Positions 18,404 to 26,783 of a stretch of 64,000 nucleotides of DNA are shown one piece after another. The DNA is from an uncultured Paenibacillaceae bacterium (GTDB lineage: Bacteria; Bacillota; Bacilli; Paenibacillales; K13). Where the stretch lies: contig CAJXLT010000002.1 in the NCBI GenBank assembly GCA_913056365.1, positions 372,001-436,000 on the forward strand, written 5' to 3'. The notes under the pieces were generated by a model that searched no databases, was not told the DNA's origin, and saw nothing but the letters and a program-made list of their open reading frames with translations. Each line of letters starts with the position of its first letter. The stretch's first letter is position 1. A program made the translations under genes and the position numbers.

Positions 18404-18949
18404 ATGACGAAAATGTTGTTGGCTCTCCTGCTAGTCATGTTGTTCGTATCTGGATGCGGACAAAACCGCGATCATGCAGGGTCCCCTTCTCCACAGCAAA
18501 CGAATCATGAGATTAAAGTCCGGCAAAGCGTGCCGGAAAAACCGGAAATTCACAATCCTGAGCAAGTAGCAAATCGGCTCGAGCAGCTTGCGGAATCTAT
18601 ACCGCGGGTTCAATCGGCAAATTGTGTCGTATTCGGCGATACAGCTATCGTCGGTATCAATGTGCAAGGAAATTTGGACCGTTCCATGGTTGGCACAATC
18701 AAATATTCTGTAGCTGAAGCGCTTCGCAAAGACCCGCACGGCGCACACGCCATCGTGACTGCAGATATGGATATTGCTTCCCGCCTTCAGGAAATCGGAC
18801 AAGACATCCGCAAAGGGCATCCCGTGTCAGGCTTCGCCGAAGAATTGTCGGATATTATCGGTCGTGTCATGCCGCAGCTTCCGAAGGATGTACAGCCGCA
18901 GCATCACGCTCCGGCAGAAACGGAAGATCGCAGACAACTTCGGCAATAG
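18404..18949 (+). CDS. ylaJ: YhcN/YlaJ family sporulation lipoprotein
   Basis: Spore-associated lipoprotein family implicated in germination. About 181 residues: signal peptide with lipobox FVSGC (Cys about 18), a polar linker, then the conserved YhcN/YlaJ domain (about 55-165) with VQSANCVVFGDTAIVGINV and RVMPQLP near its end. The ATG at 18404 is chosen because AAAGGA lies eight bases upstream; the ATG two codons earlier is too close. It shares a terminator with the converging ylaL. Confidence 0.88.
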   Translation: MTKMLLALLLVMLFVSGCGQNRDHAGSPSPQQTNHEIKVRQSVPEKPEIHNPEQVANRLEQLAESIPRVQSANCVVFGDTAIVGINVQGNLDRSMVGTIKYSVAEALRKDPHGAHAIVTADMDIASRLQEIGQDIRKGHPVSGFAEELSDIIGRVMPQLPKDVQPQHHAPAETEDRRQLRQ

Positions 18950-18962
18950 AATGTGTATAACG

Positions 18963-18997
18963 AAAAAAGCCCAGGCGATAGTAGCCTAGGCTTTTTT
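18963..18997. terminator. Bidirectional terminator between ylaJ and ylaL
   Basis: Stem GCCCAGGC/GCCTAGGC (one mismatch) with a 7-base loop, flanked by AAAAAA on the left and TTTTTT on the right, so it can stop transcription from both sides. The right T run overlaps the 3' end of ylaL. Confidence 0.85.
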
Positions 18998-19438
18998 CAT
19001 AGCGGTGAATACCTGATTGTCCAGCTTTTCCGCCGCGCGTTTATCATACGTTTTCTCATATTCTGGTTCTGTTGAAATACGTGCGCCATAGAACATGCCG
19101 TCACGAACTGCTTCAATCGTGACATCGAAGCAGGTGAGCTTGAACGGCACCTCGTCAAGGGCATCCGTCACTATGGCTGCCTTGCCTTGCACGATATTGA
19201 CTGTGTTCGAGGCGAAGATCGTCAAGCTAACCGCAGCTTCCTGCTTCATATTCTCGATTAAGCGTGACCGCTGATCCAATGCAAATCGGATTGTCTCGGG
19301 AGTCTTCGCATAAATCCACGAGATTGCACTGCTTGTCGGCGCTCCCGACTCCGCGTCAATCGTATGCAGTAACGTCAGCTTTTCATGCTGCAGCTGGGTG
19401 AATAATGCTTCATTCAGAGTCGTTGCGACTTCTGCCAT
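18986..19438 (-). CDS. ylaL: Pyridoxamine 5'-phosphate oxidase-like protein YlaL
   Basis: Split-barrel flavin-binding-like protein of about 150 residues related to pyridoxamine phosphate oxidases; function unknown. Visible features are the ISWIYA motif near 36, RSRLIENM near 57 and the family tail with MFYGARISTEPEYEKTYDKRAAEKLD. The start is ATG at 19438 because AGGAGG lies 10 bases upstream; the frame extends 14 codons further up but without support. It lies next to ylaJ-ylaK, as in B. subtilis. Confidence 0.85.
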   Translation of the reverse strand: MAEVATTLNEALFTQLQHEKLTLLHTIDAESGAPTSSAISWIYAKTPETIRFALDQRSRLIENMKQEAAVSLTIFASNTVNIVQGKAAIVTDALDEVPFKLTCFDVTIEAVRDGMFYGARISTEPEYEKTYDKRAAEKLDNQVFTAMKKA

Positions 19439-19500
19439 CCAATCACTTCCTCCTTTACAGCATGTGTCGGATAGACACATCCTCTACAGAGATTTCCTTC

Positions 19501-19520
19501 CTATGCTAAGTATAGCATAG
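19501..19520. promoter_or_regulatory. Perfect palindrome upstream of ylaL
   Basis: CTATGCTA-AGTA-TAGCATAG is an 8-base inverted repeat with a 4-base centre. On the minus strand the centre forms TATACT, a good -10 hexamer for ylaL about 60 bases downstream, though the -35 is poor. No T run follows, so an operator is more likely than a terminator. Confidence 0.35.
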
Positions 19521-19558
19521 CTCATCCCGCGCTTCCAGCCGGCACGTACCCTTCCTAT

Positions 19559-20599
19559 TTACGACGCTCCATCCGATTCTTGCGGCTCTGAACTTGCCGG
19601 TAATAGATCAAGCTCAGCCTGCAACCGGTTCACTGCAGCCTCGAAGCCTTCCTCGTCCAAATAAATGTATGGACTTTGCCAGACGCCTTCAAGCGGGATA
19701 TAATTTATCTTATCGTTCGAGATGCCCGCATATGTCTTTATTAAGCTTTTGATCTGCGACTCTGGAATATCCGTCTGGACATGGTCTGCAATTGCATCTA
19801 ACACACCACCGCCACGTAATACGATCGTTGGAGATTTCACCTTTTCGACGATTTTCGAGATGACCTGCTGTTGCCGCTCATTTCGCTCGAAATCACTCGA
19901 AGGATCCGTCCCGCAATTCGACGTGCGATAACGAACGAAGTCGAGTGCATCCTCGCCGTTCAGGTGCTGGGGACCCGCCTCCAAATTAATAAATGTGCCG
20001 TCCGCTTCGTCTTTGTAGCACATATCCTTATCCACGTCAATTTCTAGTCCGCCAAGCGCATCAATGATCTCTTCGAAAGTTTTGAAGTCAATGACAGAAA
20101 CATAATCAATCGGGATGCTCAGCATCTCACCGAAAATATTCTTCACTTCTGTTAATACCGTATCCTTATTATCATGGTATGCAGCAGAATAAAAGCCGTT
20201 CGCCTTGCGCGGTCTCCAACCTGTCGGGTCCATATATGTATCTCTTGGGACAGAAGCTATCGTTGCAGTCTTTCGCTCAGGGTTTAGGGCAAATACCATA
20301 ATCACATCGGTGTTCATCAAGCCGAGACCTTCGCGTCTGTCCATTCCGAGCAACATGATCGTTAACGGCTTCTGCGAAGCCAGCTCTTCCTTCGGAACCT
20401 CAATGTCTGGACCAACGGATATATCAGATACTACCTCTTCGAACTTGAGATAATAGTAGCCGACAAGTACACCGCCGGCCAATAGCAAGAACAACAGCAA
20501 GCCCACAATTCCTTTACGGATCGAAGTGCCCTTCTTCCGCGGCTTCTTCGTCTGCTTACCTTTCGTACGGGGCGGCAACGGATTCTCAAGATTACTCAT
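19559..20599 (-). CDS. LytR-CpsA-Psr family cell-wall polymer ligase
   Basis: LCP proteins transfer teichoic acids or other undecaprenyl-linked polymers onto peptidoglycan. The 346 residues have a basic cytoplasmic tail, one membrane segment at about 30-50 and the extracellular LCP domain (about 80-290) with LLGMDRR, MNTDVIMV, SVPRDTY, the HLNGEDALDFVRYR region and arginines that bind pyrophosphate lipids. A GGAG site lies 10 bases before the ATG. B. subtilis has three paralogues (TagT/U/V) and the sequence alone does not say which polymer is handled. Confidence 0.9.
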   Translation of the reverse strand: MSNLENPLPPRTKGKQTKKPRKKGTSIRKGIVGLLLFLLLAGGVLVGYYYLKFEEVVSDISVGPDIEVPKEELASQKPLTIMLLGMDRREGLGLMNTDVIMVFALNPERKTATIASVPRDTYMDPTGWRPRKANGFYSAAYHDNKDTVLTEVKNIFGEMLSIPIDYVSVIDFKTFEEIIDALGGLEIDVDKDMCYKDEADGTFINLEAGPQHLNGEDALDFVRYRTSNCGTDPSSDFERNERQQQVISKIVEKVKSPTIVLRGGGVLDAIADHVQTDIPESQIKSLIKTYAGISNDKINYIPLEGVWQSPYIYLDEEGFEAAVNRLQAELDLLPASSEPQESDGAS

Positions 20600-20634
20600 C
20601 CGGCTTCAACTCCACATTTATTTAAATTGTCCGC

Positions 20635-20913
20635 CTATTGATTATACTTGGGCTCGGCCATAATTTCTTCCAACAGCTTCTCCGCCATTTCCCGCGGGAA
20701 GCGCATCGATTGATGACTTCCGGCTTCATCTCGGTAGCTGACCTCTATTAGATCAGCCTCCAGTACAGCAGTTTCAAGCTCTGTCAGCTTATGATCCTCA
20801 CGCAAAATTTCGTCGAAAAATTCAAGTGTTTCGCCAGCAGCCCAGTCATCTGGGCGAGCAGCAGCAACGATACGCATTTGCAACCAATTAAACAGCGCTT
20901 CTTGCAGCTTCAT
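20635..20913 (-). CDS. Small hypothetical cytoplasmic protein
   Basis: A 92-residue acidic protein with no recognised domain, predicted mostly helical with a short strand region (DLIEVSYRDEAG) in the middle. Its ATG overlaps the ylaH stop by four bases (ATGA), so translation is probably coupled to ylaH, which supports it being real. It sits between ylaH and the LCP gene, a place with no counterpart that I know in B. subtilis. Confidence 0.7.
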   Translation of the reverse strand: MKLQEALFNWLQMRIVAAARPDDWAAGETLEFFDEILREDHKLTELETAVLEADLIEVSYRDEAGSHQSMRFPREMAEKLLEEIMAEPKYNQ

Positions 20914-21290
20914 GCGTCCTTCTCCTTGCCCGCATCTGACTGGTTACGCCGCGCTTCCACCCAATATCTTACACGAACAGTGAACATGAGCAAAACGGCG
21001 ACTGCCAAGCTGTACACGATCGGCAAGCCCGCATCGACCTGGAAGATTAGCAGCAGGAAAGCGCCTGCCAGCATAATCGCATACACGATCAAGTCTTTCA
21101 AGATCGGCAGCTTCCGCACGCGAAACACTTTGTTATAAATGTAAGTCAAGAATAGGAAAATCAATATCCAAGTGAACCAGTTCGGCAGCGCGATTCCCAA
21201 GAATTCTTCCTTGTCTGTCAAGAAAGCGCCCCAGTCAAACGCAGGGATTTCAACTTCTTCCGCCGTGTTCGGCGGCACACTTGCCCACAT
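20910..21290 (-). CDS. ylaH: YlaH-like membrane protein
   Basis: About 126 residues with three membrane segments (roughly 37-53, 67-83 and 89-107) and a basic C-terminal tail. It matches the YlaH family in size and in the segments FTWILIFLFLTYIYNKVFRVRKLPILK and position next to typA. The start is ATG at 21290 because AAAGGAG lies 10 bases upstream; an in-frame GTG further up overlaps that site. Function unknown. Confidence 0.8.
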   Translation of the reverse strand: MWASVPPNTAEEVEIPAFDWGAFLTDKEEFLGIALPNWFTWILIFLFLTYIYNKVFRVRKLPILKDLIVYAIMLAGAFLLLIFQVDAGLPIVYSLAVAVLLMFTVRVRYWVEARRNQSDAGKEKDA

Positions 21291-21338
21291 GCTGATCGTT
21301 CTCCTTTCTTCCACGGTCCAATCAGACTGGCGCTTAAT

Positions 21339-23180
21339 TTATACGCCAGACTTTGATAATTTTCTATGCTTCTCTGCTCGTTCGCGTTCATTCTTGTTCA
21401 GAATTTTCTTCCGCAGACGAATTGACTTCGGTGTAATCTCGCAATATTCATCATCATTCAGATACTCAAGAGCCTCCTCTAGGGAGAGGATACGCGGTGT
21501 CTTCATCTTGACCGTCTCTTCCTTCGTAGCAGAGCGAACATTCGTCAATTGCTTCTCCTTGCAGATGTTCACGATAATATCATTGTCACGATTGTGTTCA
21601 CCGACAATCATGCCTTCATACACTTCGGTTCCCGGCTGCACGAACAAGATGCCGCGGTCTTCGACGCTCATCATGCCGTATTGTGTGGAAGAACCGGTTT
21701 CGTTGGAGACTAGGACACCCTCGTGTCTACCGCCTACACCTTGTCCGAAATAAGGCGCATACTTATCGAATGCATGGTTCATAATGCCGTAGCCTCTTGT
21801 CATCGTCAAGAATGCAGTACGGTACCCGATTAATCCGCGGGCTGGAATCAAGAATTCCAAGCGAACTTGGCCGTTCCCATTATTGATCATATTAACCATT
21901 TCCGCCTTGCGCGTACCTAAGCTCTCCATAACTGCACCCATGCTCTCTTCTGGGACGTCAATTAACAGCCGCTCAAGCGGCTCGGAACGAACGCCATCGA
22001 TCTCTTTAATAATGACTTCCGGCTTGGATACTTGCAGCTCGTAGCCTTCTCTACGCATATTCTCGATCAATATGCCTAGGTGAAGCTCTCCCCGGCCTGA
22101 CACGATAAATACATCTGGACTGTCTGTCGCATCCACCCGTAAGCTTACATCCGTCTCCAGTTCCTTGTATAATCTCTCTTGCAGCTTGCGCGACGTCACC
22201 CATTTGCCCTCACGGCCTGCAAACGGGCTGTTGTTCACCGCGAATGTCATCTGCATAGTCGGTTCATCAATCTTCAGCACTTCGAGCGCCTCTGGATGCT
22301 GCGGGTCAGCGATTGTTTCCCCTATATTGATTTCTCTAATGCCTGCAATCGCGATGATATCCCCTGCTCCGGCTGCTTCTGTTTCGATCCGCTTCAACCC
22401 TTGGAAGCCGAACAACTTCTCTACGCGAGCCTGCTTGATCTTACCTTCCCGATTCATGACTGCTACACTCTGCCCTTGACGAATCGTCCCGCGATTCACA
22501 CGACCGACTGCGATACGGCCCAAATATTCATTGTAATCCAACAAGGTTACTTGAAATTGCAAGGGCTCATTCGGATTCTCTGTTGGTGCTGGAATGTGCG
22601 CAACGATCTTGTCGAACAATGGCTCCATCGTTGTCTGCAAATTTGTTGGCTCCAGACCGCTTGTCCCTTGCAAGGCAGAGGCGTAGACGACTGGGAATTC
22701 CAGCTGATCGTCGTTCGCTTCCAGCTCTATGAAGAGCTCAAGCACTTCATCAATGACTTCCTCTGGTCTTGCGTTCGGACGATCGATCTTGTTGACGACG
22801 ACAATCGGCGTCAAGTTCTGCTCCAGCGCTTTGCGCAGAACAAATTTCGTCTGCGGCATACAACCCTCGAATGCATCTACGACAAGCAGGACGCCGTCTA
22901 CCATCTTCATAATACGTTCAACCTCGCCGCCGAAATCAGCATGCCCTGGCGTGTCTACAATATTAATCAGATGATCTTTATAGGATATTGCGGTGTTTTT
23001 GGCTAGAATGGTAATGCCTCGTTCGCGTTCCAAATCGTTAGAGTCCATGGCGCGTTCTTGCACCGCCTCATTCTCTCTGAATTGGCCAGACTGCTGAAGG
23101 AGACGGTCGACTAAAGTAGTTTTGCCATGATCTACGTGCGCGATGATGGCGATATTGCGAATTTGTTCCCGATTATGCAT
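21339..23180 (-). CDS. typA: Ribosome-binding GTPase TypA/BipA
   Basis: Translational GTPase related to EF-G that binds 70S ribosomes and aids assembly and stress or cold growth. The 613 residues hold G1 AHVDHGKT (14-21), G2 RGIT, G3 DTPGHADF near 76, G4 NKID near 130, then beta-barrel, two EF-G-like domains and the BipA C-terminal domain with [18 protein letters not shown] and KKILN. The ribosome site is weak: AAAGGA lies about 15 bases upstream of the ATG. It is followed by ylaH, the order ylaG-ylaH of B. subtilis. Confidence 0.96.
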   Translation of the reverse strand: MHNREQIRNIAIIAHVDHGKTTLVDRLLQQSGQFRENEAVQERAMDSNDLERERGITILAKNTAISYKDHLINIVDTPGHADFGGEVERIMKMVDGVLLVVDAFEGCMPQTKFVLRKALEQNLTPIVVVNKIDRPNARPEEVIDEVLELFIELEANDDQLEFPVVYASALQGTSGLEPTNLQTTMEPLFDKIVAHIPAPTENPNEPLQFQVTLLDYNEYLGRIAVGRVNRGTIRQGQSVAVMNREGKIKQARVEKLFGFQGLKRIETEAAGAGDIIAIAGIREINIGETIADPQHPEALEVLKIDEPTMQMTFAVNNSPFAGREGKWVTSRKLQERLYKELETDVSLRVDATDSPDVFIVSGRGELHLGILIENMRREGYELQVSKPEVIIKEIDGVRSEPLERLLIDVPEESMGAVMESLGTRKAEMVNMINNGNGQVRLEFLIPARGLIGYRTAFLTMTRGYGIMNHAFDKYAPYFGQGVGGRHEGVLVSNETGSSTQYGMMSVEDRGILFVQPGTEVYEGMIVGEHNRDNDIIVNICKEKQLTNVRSATKEETVKMKTPRILSLEEALEYLNDDEYCEITPKSIRLRKKILNKNERERAEKHRKLSKSGV

Positions 23181-23221
23181 GTGTATTTATACAATCCTTT
23201 CATATAGCTTGCTTGTGTCCA

Positions 23222-23255
23222 TAAAAGAAGCGTCGGAACCGATGCGCCGACGCTT
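23222..23255 (-). terminator. Terminator upstream of typA
   Basis: Minus-strand stem AAGCGTCGG/CCGACGCTT (nine base pairs, 23247-23255 with 23228-23236) followed by CTTTTAT. It ends the 23321-23800 gene before typA. Confidence 0.75.
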
Positions 23256-23320
23256 GACAATTCACCCTTCATTATACGATGCAGTTATGTGAATTGCAAC
23301 TGTACTTTCCTTGCGTTGCC

Positions 23321-23800
23321 TTAATACTTCGGACGTCTGAGCATCAAGGCAGCTCCAGCTACGATGAGTGCGATCGCCAAGAAGTAAATACCAGGTGTGA
23401 ACAAAATGGTGAAGCTGAAGAACACGATGGACAATACTCCCAAAATCATTGCCGCCGTCAACACACCCTTCGGATGGTCATGATCAAACAAGTAATATTC
23501 ATATAAGCCTAATGCTACTGCTAATGGAAATCCAGGCCACATCCAAGCCATATGATCCCAGCCAAATACATTGCAAATAAAGAAAATAATCGATACGCTG
23601 ATCAGAATACCACCGGGTATCAACACACCAGACGGCATGATTCTAGCGAAGTAGAAATAGTGAAACAGCAAACCGGGCGCTAACACGAACAAGGGCCAGA
23701 ACATTCCGGCAGCGAATGAGAACACACCGGTCTTCCCTAACAAAATAACGATTCCAAGCAGGATTATTAGCATGCCTGCCGAGTATTGACGATTTCGCAT
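23321..23800 (-). CDS. Hypothetical multi-pass membrane protein
   Basis: A 159-residue hydrophobic protein with about six short membrane segments. It starts MRNRQYSAGMLIILLGIVILLGKTG, a pattern seen in the membrane-spanning part of LiaF-type and related small proteins, and has paired glycines in GVLIPGGILI. The GAGGAGG site seven bases before the ATG is strong. No catalytic residues or known partner were seen; the gene is monocistronic, ending at the hairpin at 23222. Confidence 0.7.
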   Translation of the reverse strand: MRNRQYSAGMLIILLGIVILLGKTGVFSFAAGMFWPLFVLAPGLLFHYFYFARIMPSGVLIPGGILISVSIIFFICNVFGWDHMAWMWPGFPLAVALGLYEYYLFDHDHPKGVLTAAMILGVLSIVFFSFTILFTPGIYFLAIALIVAGAALMLRRPKY

Positions 23801-23873
23801 AGGACATCCTCCTCAGCCTTCTTCCTTCCAGTGTAATAGAAAACTGCGAGGAATGCCAGATGCGTATACAAAA

Positions 23874-24530
23874 TTACAATTTATTTCGTCTTTTGTGCCA
23901 CCATCCTACGCCAAGCGCAAACCCTGCGAACAATGCCGGTATGAGCCACAGGGAAGCGGTGTGGAACTGCAGCAAATGCGGTTGCACGATCGGATCTTCC
24001 ACCAGCATCTCTCCAGCTGTGTAGCCGAGAATGGCCGCGCCTAGCACGATCAGTATTGGATAGCGGTTCATCCAGCGCATGATCAAGGAGCTTCCCCAAA
24101 TAATGAGCGGTATACTCATGCCGATACCCGCAATGAGCAGCGGAATATTTCCCTTCGCTATTGCCGCAATCGCCAGCACGTTATCCAAGCTCATAATCAA
24201 ATCAGCCATCATAATGGTCCATATAGCCCCGCGCAATGAACCTGCCTGTCGAACGGCGGACACGCCATGATGGTCGATCAGCAGCTTAACTGCAATATAG
24301 AGCAGAAGCAGGGAACCTACTGCACGAATGAGCGGAATATCTAGAATGATGACTGCGCCTGCAGTTAATAACAAGCGAAGCACTACGGCTCCCCCAGCCC
24401 CCCACCAGACTGCCTTGGTCCTATGCTCAGGCGGCAGATGTTGGCATGCCATCGCGATGACGACTGCATTATCCCCGCTAAGCACCATATTGATCAGCAT
24501 CATCTCGGTCAACAGCACTAGCTCCTCCAA
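23874..24530 (-). CDS. TerC family membrane protein (putative Mn2+ exporter)
   Basis: TerC proteins of the YjbE/YkoY group export manganese or load it onto secreted enzymes. The 218 residues show the two family repeats with LSGDNAVVIAMA (near 18) and MSLDNVLAIAAIAKGN (near 112), each giving the key Asp-Asn pair, and about seven membrane segments. The start is TTG at 24530, giving the same distance to the GDN motif as in the neighbouring paralogue; GTG at 24518 with its own GGAGG is an alternative. It is divergent from the second terC and no riboswitch is seen on this side. Confidence 0.88.
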   Translation of the reverse strand: MEELVLLTEMMLINMVLSGDNAVVIAMACQHLPPEHRTKAVWWGAGGAVVLRLLLTAGAVIILDIPLIRAVGSLLLLYIAVKLLIDHHGVSAVRQAGSLRGAIWTIMMADLIMSLDNVLAIAAIAKGNIPLLIAGIGMSIPLIIWGSSLIMRWMNRYPILIVLGAAILGYTAGEMLVEDPIVQPHLLQFHTASLWLIPALFAGFALGVGWWHKRRNKL

Positions 24531-24636
24531 TTTGTTGGACCACCTCCCTTGTACTGCTATATGTCCAAACAGTAGCGGTTATGAATGTTGTCCATGACAA
24601 ATCAAAAGCTGGCGAACTGCAGTCTAAGACATCAAC

Positions 24637-24666
24637 TTGACGTCTGCTTGTCCACATGCATATAAT
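24637..24666 (+). promoter_or_regulatory. Sigma-A promoter of the manganese riboswitch
   Basis: TTGACG (24637-24642) and TATAAT (24661-24666) with 18 bases between, about 30 bases before the riboswitch core. Confidence 0.75.
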
Positions 24667-24689
24667 AATTATTATACATAGGCTGGTAA

Positions 24690-24824
24690 TCAGTTCCCAA
24701 AGGGGAGTAGCGTCAGCAGCAAAGTCGTCATTACGGGTATATGCCCCGGCTTTGCTGGCAGCATGCTCATTCATGTTGCTCGCAAGACCTTTGCCATCGA
24801 TTTTCCGTGGTGAAGGTCTTTTTT
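24690..24824 (+). promoter_or_regulatory. yybP-ykoY manganese riboswitch with terminator
   Basis: The conserved core elements are all present in order: AAAGGGGAGTAGC at 24699-24711, the distal loop segment GCTGGCAGC near 24744, and GCAAGACCTTTGCC at 24782-24795. The last element can also pair with AAGGTCT at 24813-24819 to make a hairpin followed by TTTTTT, the expression platform. Members bind Mn2+, which stops the terminator from forming and turns on the downstream exporter. Here the downstream gene is a TerC protein, the classical target. Confidence 0.92.
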
Positions 24825-24868
24825 ATGTGCGGAAAAGGAGCCTAAATCTATGATGGAGGCTAATTAAC

Positions 24869-25555
24869 ATGTGGGAATTCCTTAGTGCATTGGCGATTAT
24901 TATCTTCATTGACCTGATTTTGGCTGGAGACAATGCAATCGTCATTGCGATGGCTGCACGCAACTTGCCAAAGAACAAGCAAAAGGTCGTTATCTTGTGG
25001 GGAACGTTCGGAGCGATTGCGATACGTGCTGCCGCTACCATTCTGATGGTCAGCTTGTTGAATTTGCCTTGGCTCATGCTTACAGGCGGTCTCTTGCTTA
25101 TCTGGATTGCATTCAAGCTGCTTGTGGGAGAAGATGAACATGAGGTGAAGGCGCAAAATAATGTGTTCGCCGCTATTCGAACCATTATAATCGCTGATGC
25201 GGTAATGGGGATTGACAACGTTATCGCTGTTGCAGGCGCAGCAGAAGGGGAGCACCAATACGTACTTGTCGTAATCGGCCTCCTCATCAGCGTTCCGATT
25301 ATTATTTGGGGGAGCACGTTATTCGTTAAGCTAATAAACAAACACCCTTGGGTGCTATATATTGGCGGCGGCGTGCTAGCTTACACAGCTGCGAAGATGA
25401 TTACTGGCGAACGCAAGCTTGCGGGCGTATTCGACAGCAGCTGGATGAAGTACGGATTCGATGCTCTCATTATTCTAGGCGTTATTATCGTTGGCTACAT
25501 GGTGAAATCCCGCCGTGCAGCCCGCAAAGCAGCTGCGGAAGCTGCTTCGGAATAA
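24869..25555 (+). CDS. TerC family membrane protein behind Mn riboswitch
   Basis: Predicted manganese efflux protein of the YceF/YkoY type, 228 residues with about seven membrane segments. The two repeats carry LAGDNAIVIAMAARNLP (about 18-34) and VMGIDNVIAVAGAAEG (about 110-125), with conserved Asp-Asn pairs for metal transport, and a basic, alanine-rich cytoplasmic tail. GGAGG lies nine bases before the ATG. Expression should rise with Mn2+ through the riboswitch at 24690-24824. A diverged paralogue lies on the opposite strand. Confidence 0.9.
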   Translation: MWEFLSALAIIIFIDLILAGDNAIVIAMAARNLPKNKQKVVILWGTFGAIAIRAAATILMVSLLNLPWLMLTGGLLLIWIAFKLLVGEDEHEVKAQNNVFAAIRTIIIADAVMGIDNVIAVAGAAEGEHQYVLVVIGLLISVPIIIWGSTLFVKLINKHPWVLYIGGGVLAYTAAKMITGERKLAGVFDSSWMKYGFDALIILGVIIVGYMVKSRRAARKAAAEAASE

Positions 25556-25574
25556 CTAGCATGCTTCCGCTAAA

Positions 25575-26783
25575 TTAGAATAAGTGCTCCAGTTCTTCTA
25601 GCTTCTGTTCTTCAGATCGGATCGTGAGCCGTTCGGTCGATTCCACGGCTTGATCCATGTAATCTTCGAGCCAATCCATCGATCGCTCAAGCTGGCGAAT
25701 GATCTTCATGTTCGGGTTCGTGCTCGGGGATTTCGGAACAAACACCGTGCAGCAGTCTTCATACGGGAGAATGGAAGTCTCATAAGTCCCGATCTGTTCC
25801 GAGATACGAATAATCTCTTCCTTCTCCATCATGATAAGCGGGCGAAGGATCGGCAATGTCGTAACCTGTTCGATAGCATATAGACTCGACAATGTTTGGC
25901 TAGCCACTTGCCCCAAATTCTCACCCGTAATGATCGCTTTGGCGTCACGCGCATGCGCCAGCTTCTCGGTAATGCGGAACATCACTCGCCGCATTAATGT
26001 AATCAGCAAATTTTCATTGCTTTCTTGCTTCAAGCGCACTTGAATGTCCGTAAACGGCACTAGATGGATCGTGATATCATCCACATATTGGGTAAGTGTT
26101 CGAGCCAAGTCGATGACCTTCTGCTTGGCTCGCTCACTTGTATATGGATAGCTGTAAAAATGCACAGCTTCTACCTTAAGCCCCCGTTTCATGGCGAGCC
26201 AGCCGGCTACAGGGCTGTCTATCCCGCCTGACAGCATTAGCATGCTCTTGCCGCTTGAACCTGCCGGGAAGCCCTTGAGCCCCTGTTCGATCTGCGCGTA
26301 CACGAATACGCCTTCAGGTCGGATTTCCACCCATAGCTGAACCTCCGGCTCCCTGACATTCACTTTCAATCCAGGCATATTTTTCAGCACATAACCACCG
26401 ACCAAGTGATTCATCTTCTGTGAATCATGAGGATACGATTTGTCCGCTCGCCGTGCTGAAACTTTGAACGTCTTCGGTTCGGGGTCGTACTGCTGCATCA
26501 CAGCCAAGGCTGCTTCGCGTATGGAATCCAATTCCTGACTCGTGCGCAGCACAGGACTGAATGAATAAATACCGAACACCCGCTTCAATGCAGCTGCTAC
26601 ACTGTCATATTGTTCTCCGTTCAGCGCGATCAGCGCACGACCGAATGTATGCTCAATTTCCGTATTCGGAAATGGCGCCAGCTTCCGCTTCATGTCCCGG
26701 ATCAATTGTTGTTCAAATTTCGTTCGGTTCCTGCCCTTTAAGGTAACTTCTCCGAATCGTACTAGAATAAATTGCGGTGTCAT
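25575..26783 (-). CDS. thiI: tRNA 4-thiouridine synthase ThiI
   Basis: Uses ATP and persulfide sulfur to convert U8 of tRNA to 4-thiouridine; it may also serve thiazole synthesis. The 402 residues comprise the N-terminal ferredoxin-like and THUMP domains (about 1-165) and a PP-loop ATPase domain with SGGIDSP near 183. The E. coli-type C-terminal rhodanese domain is absent, as usual in Firmicutes. Its ATG overlaps the stop of the desulfurase gene by four bases, so the two are translationally coupled, matching the NifZ-ThiI partnership of B. subtilis. Confidence 0.95.
   Translation of the reverse strand: MTPQFILVRFGEVTLKGRNRTKFEQQLIRDMKRKLAPFPNTEIEHTFGRALIALNGEQYDSVAAALKRVFGIYSFSPVLRTSQELDSIREAALAVMQQYDPEPKTFKVSARRADKSYPHDSQKMNHLVGGYVLKNMPGLKVNVREPEVQLWVEIRPEGVFVYAQIEQGLKGFPAGSSGKSMLMLSGGIDSPVAGWLAMKRGLKVEAVHFYSYPYTSERAKQKVIDLARTLTQYVDDITIHLVPFTDIQVRLKQESNENLLITLMRRVMFRITEKLAHARDAKAIITGENLGQVASQTLSSLYAIEQVTTLPILRPLIMMEKEEIIRISEQIGTYETSILPYEDCCTVFVPKSPSTNPNMKIIRQLERSMDWLEDYMDQAVESTERLTIRSEEQKLEELEHLF

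Noticed and set aside
22179-23006. Long open frame of 275 codons on the plus strand
   Set aside because: It lies entirely opposite typA, whose protein is clearly real; the translated plus-strand sequence has no recognisable domain and no ribosome binding site.
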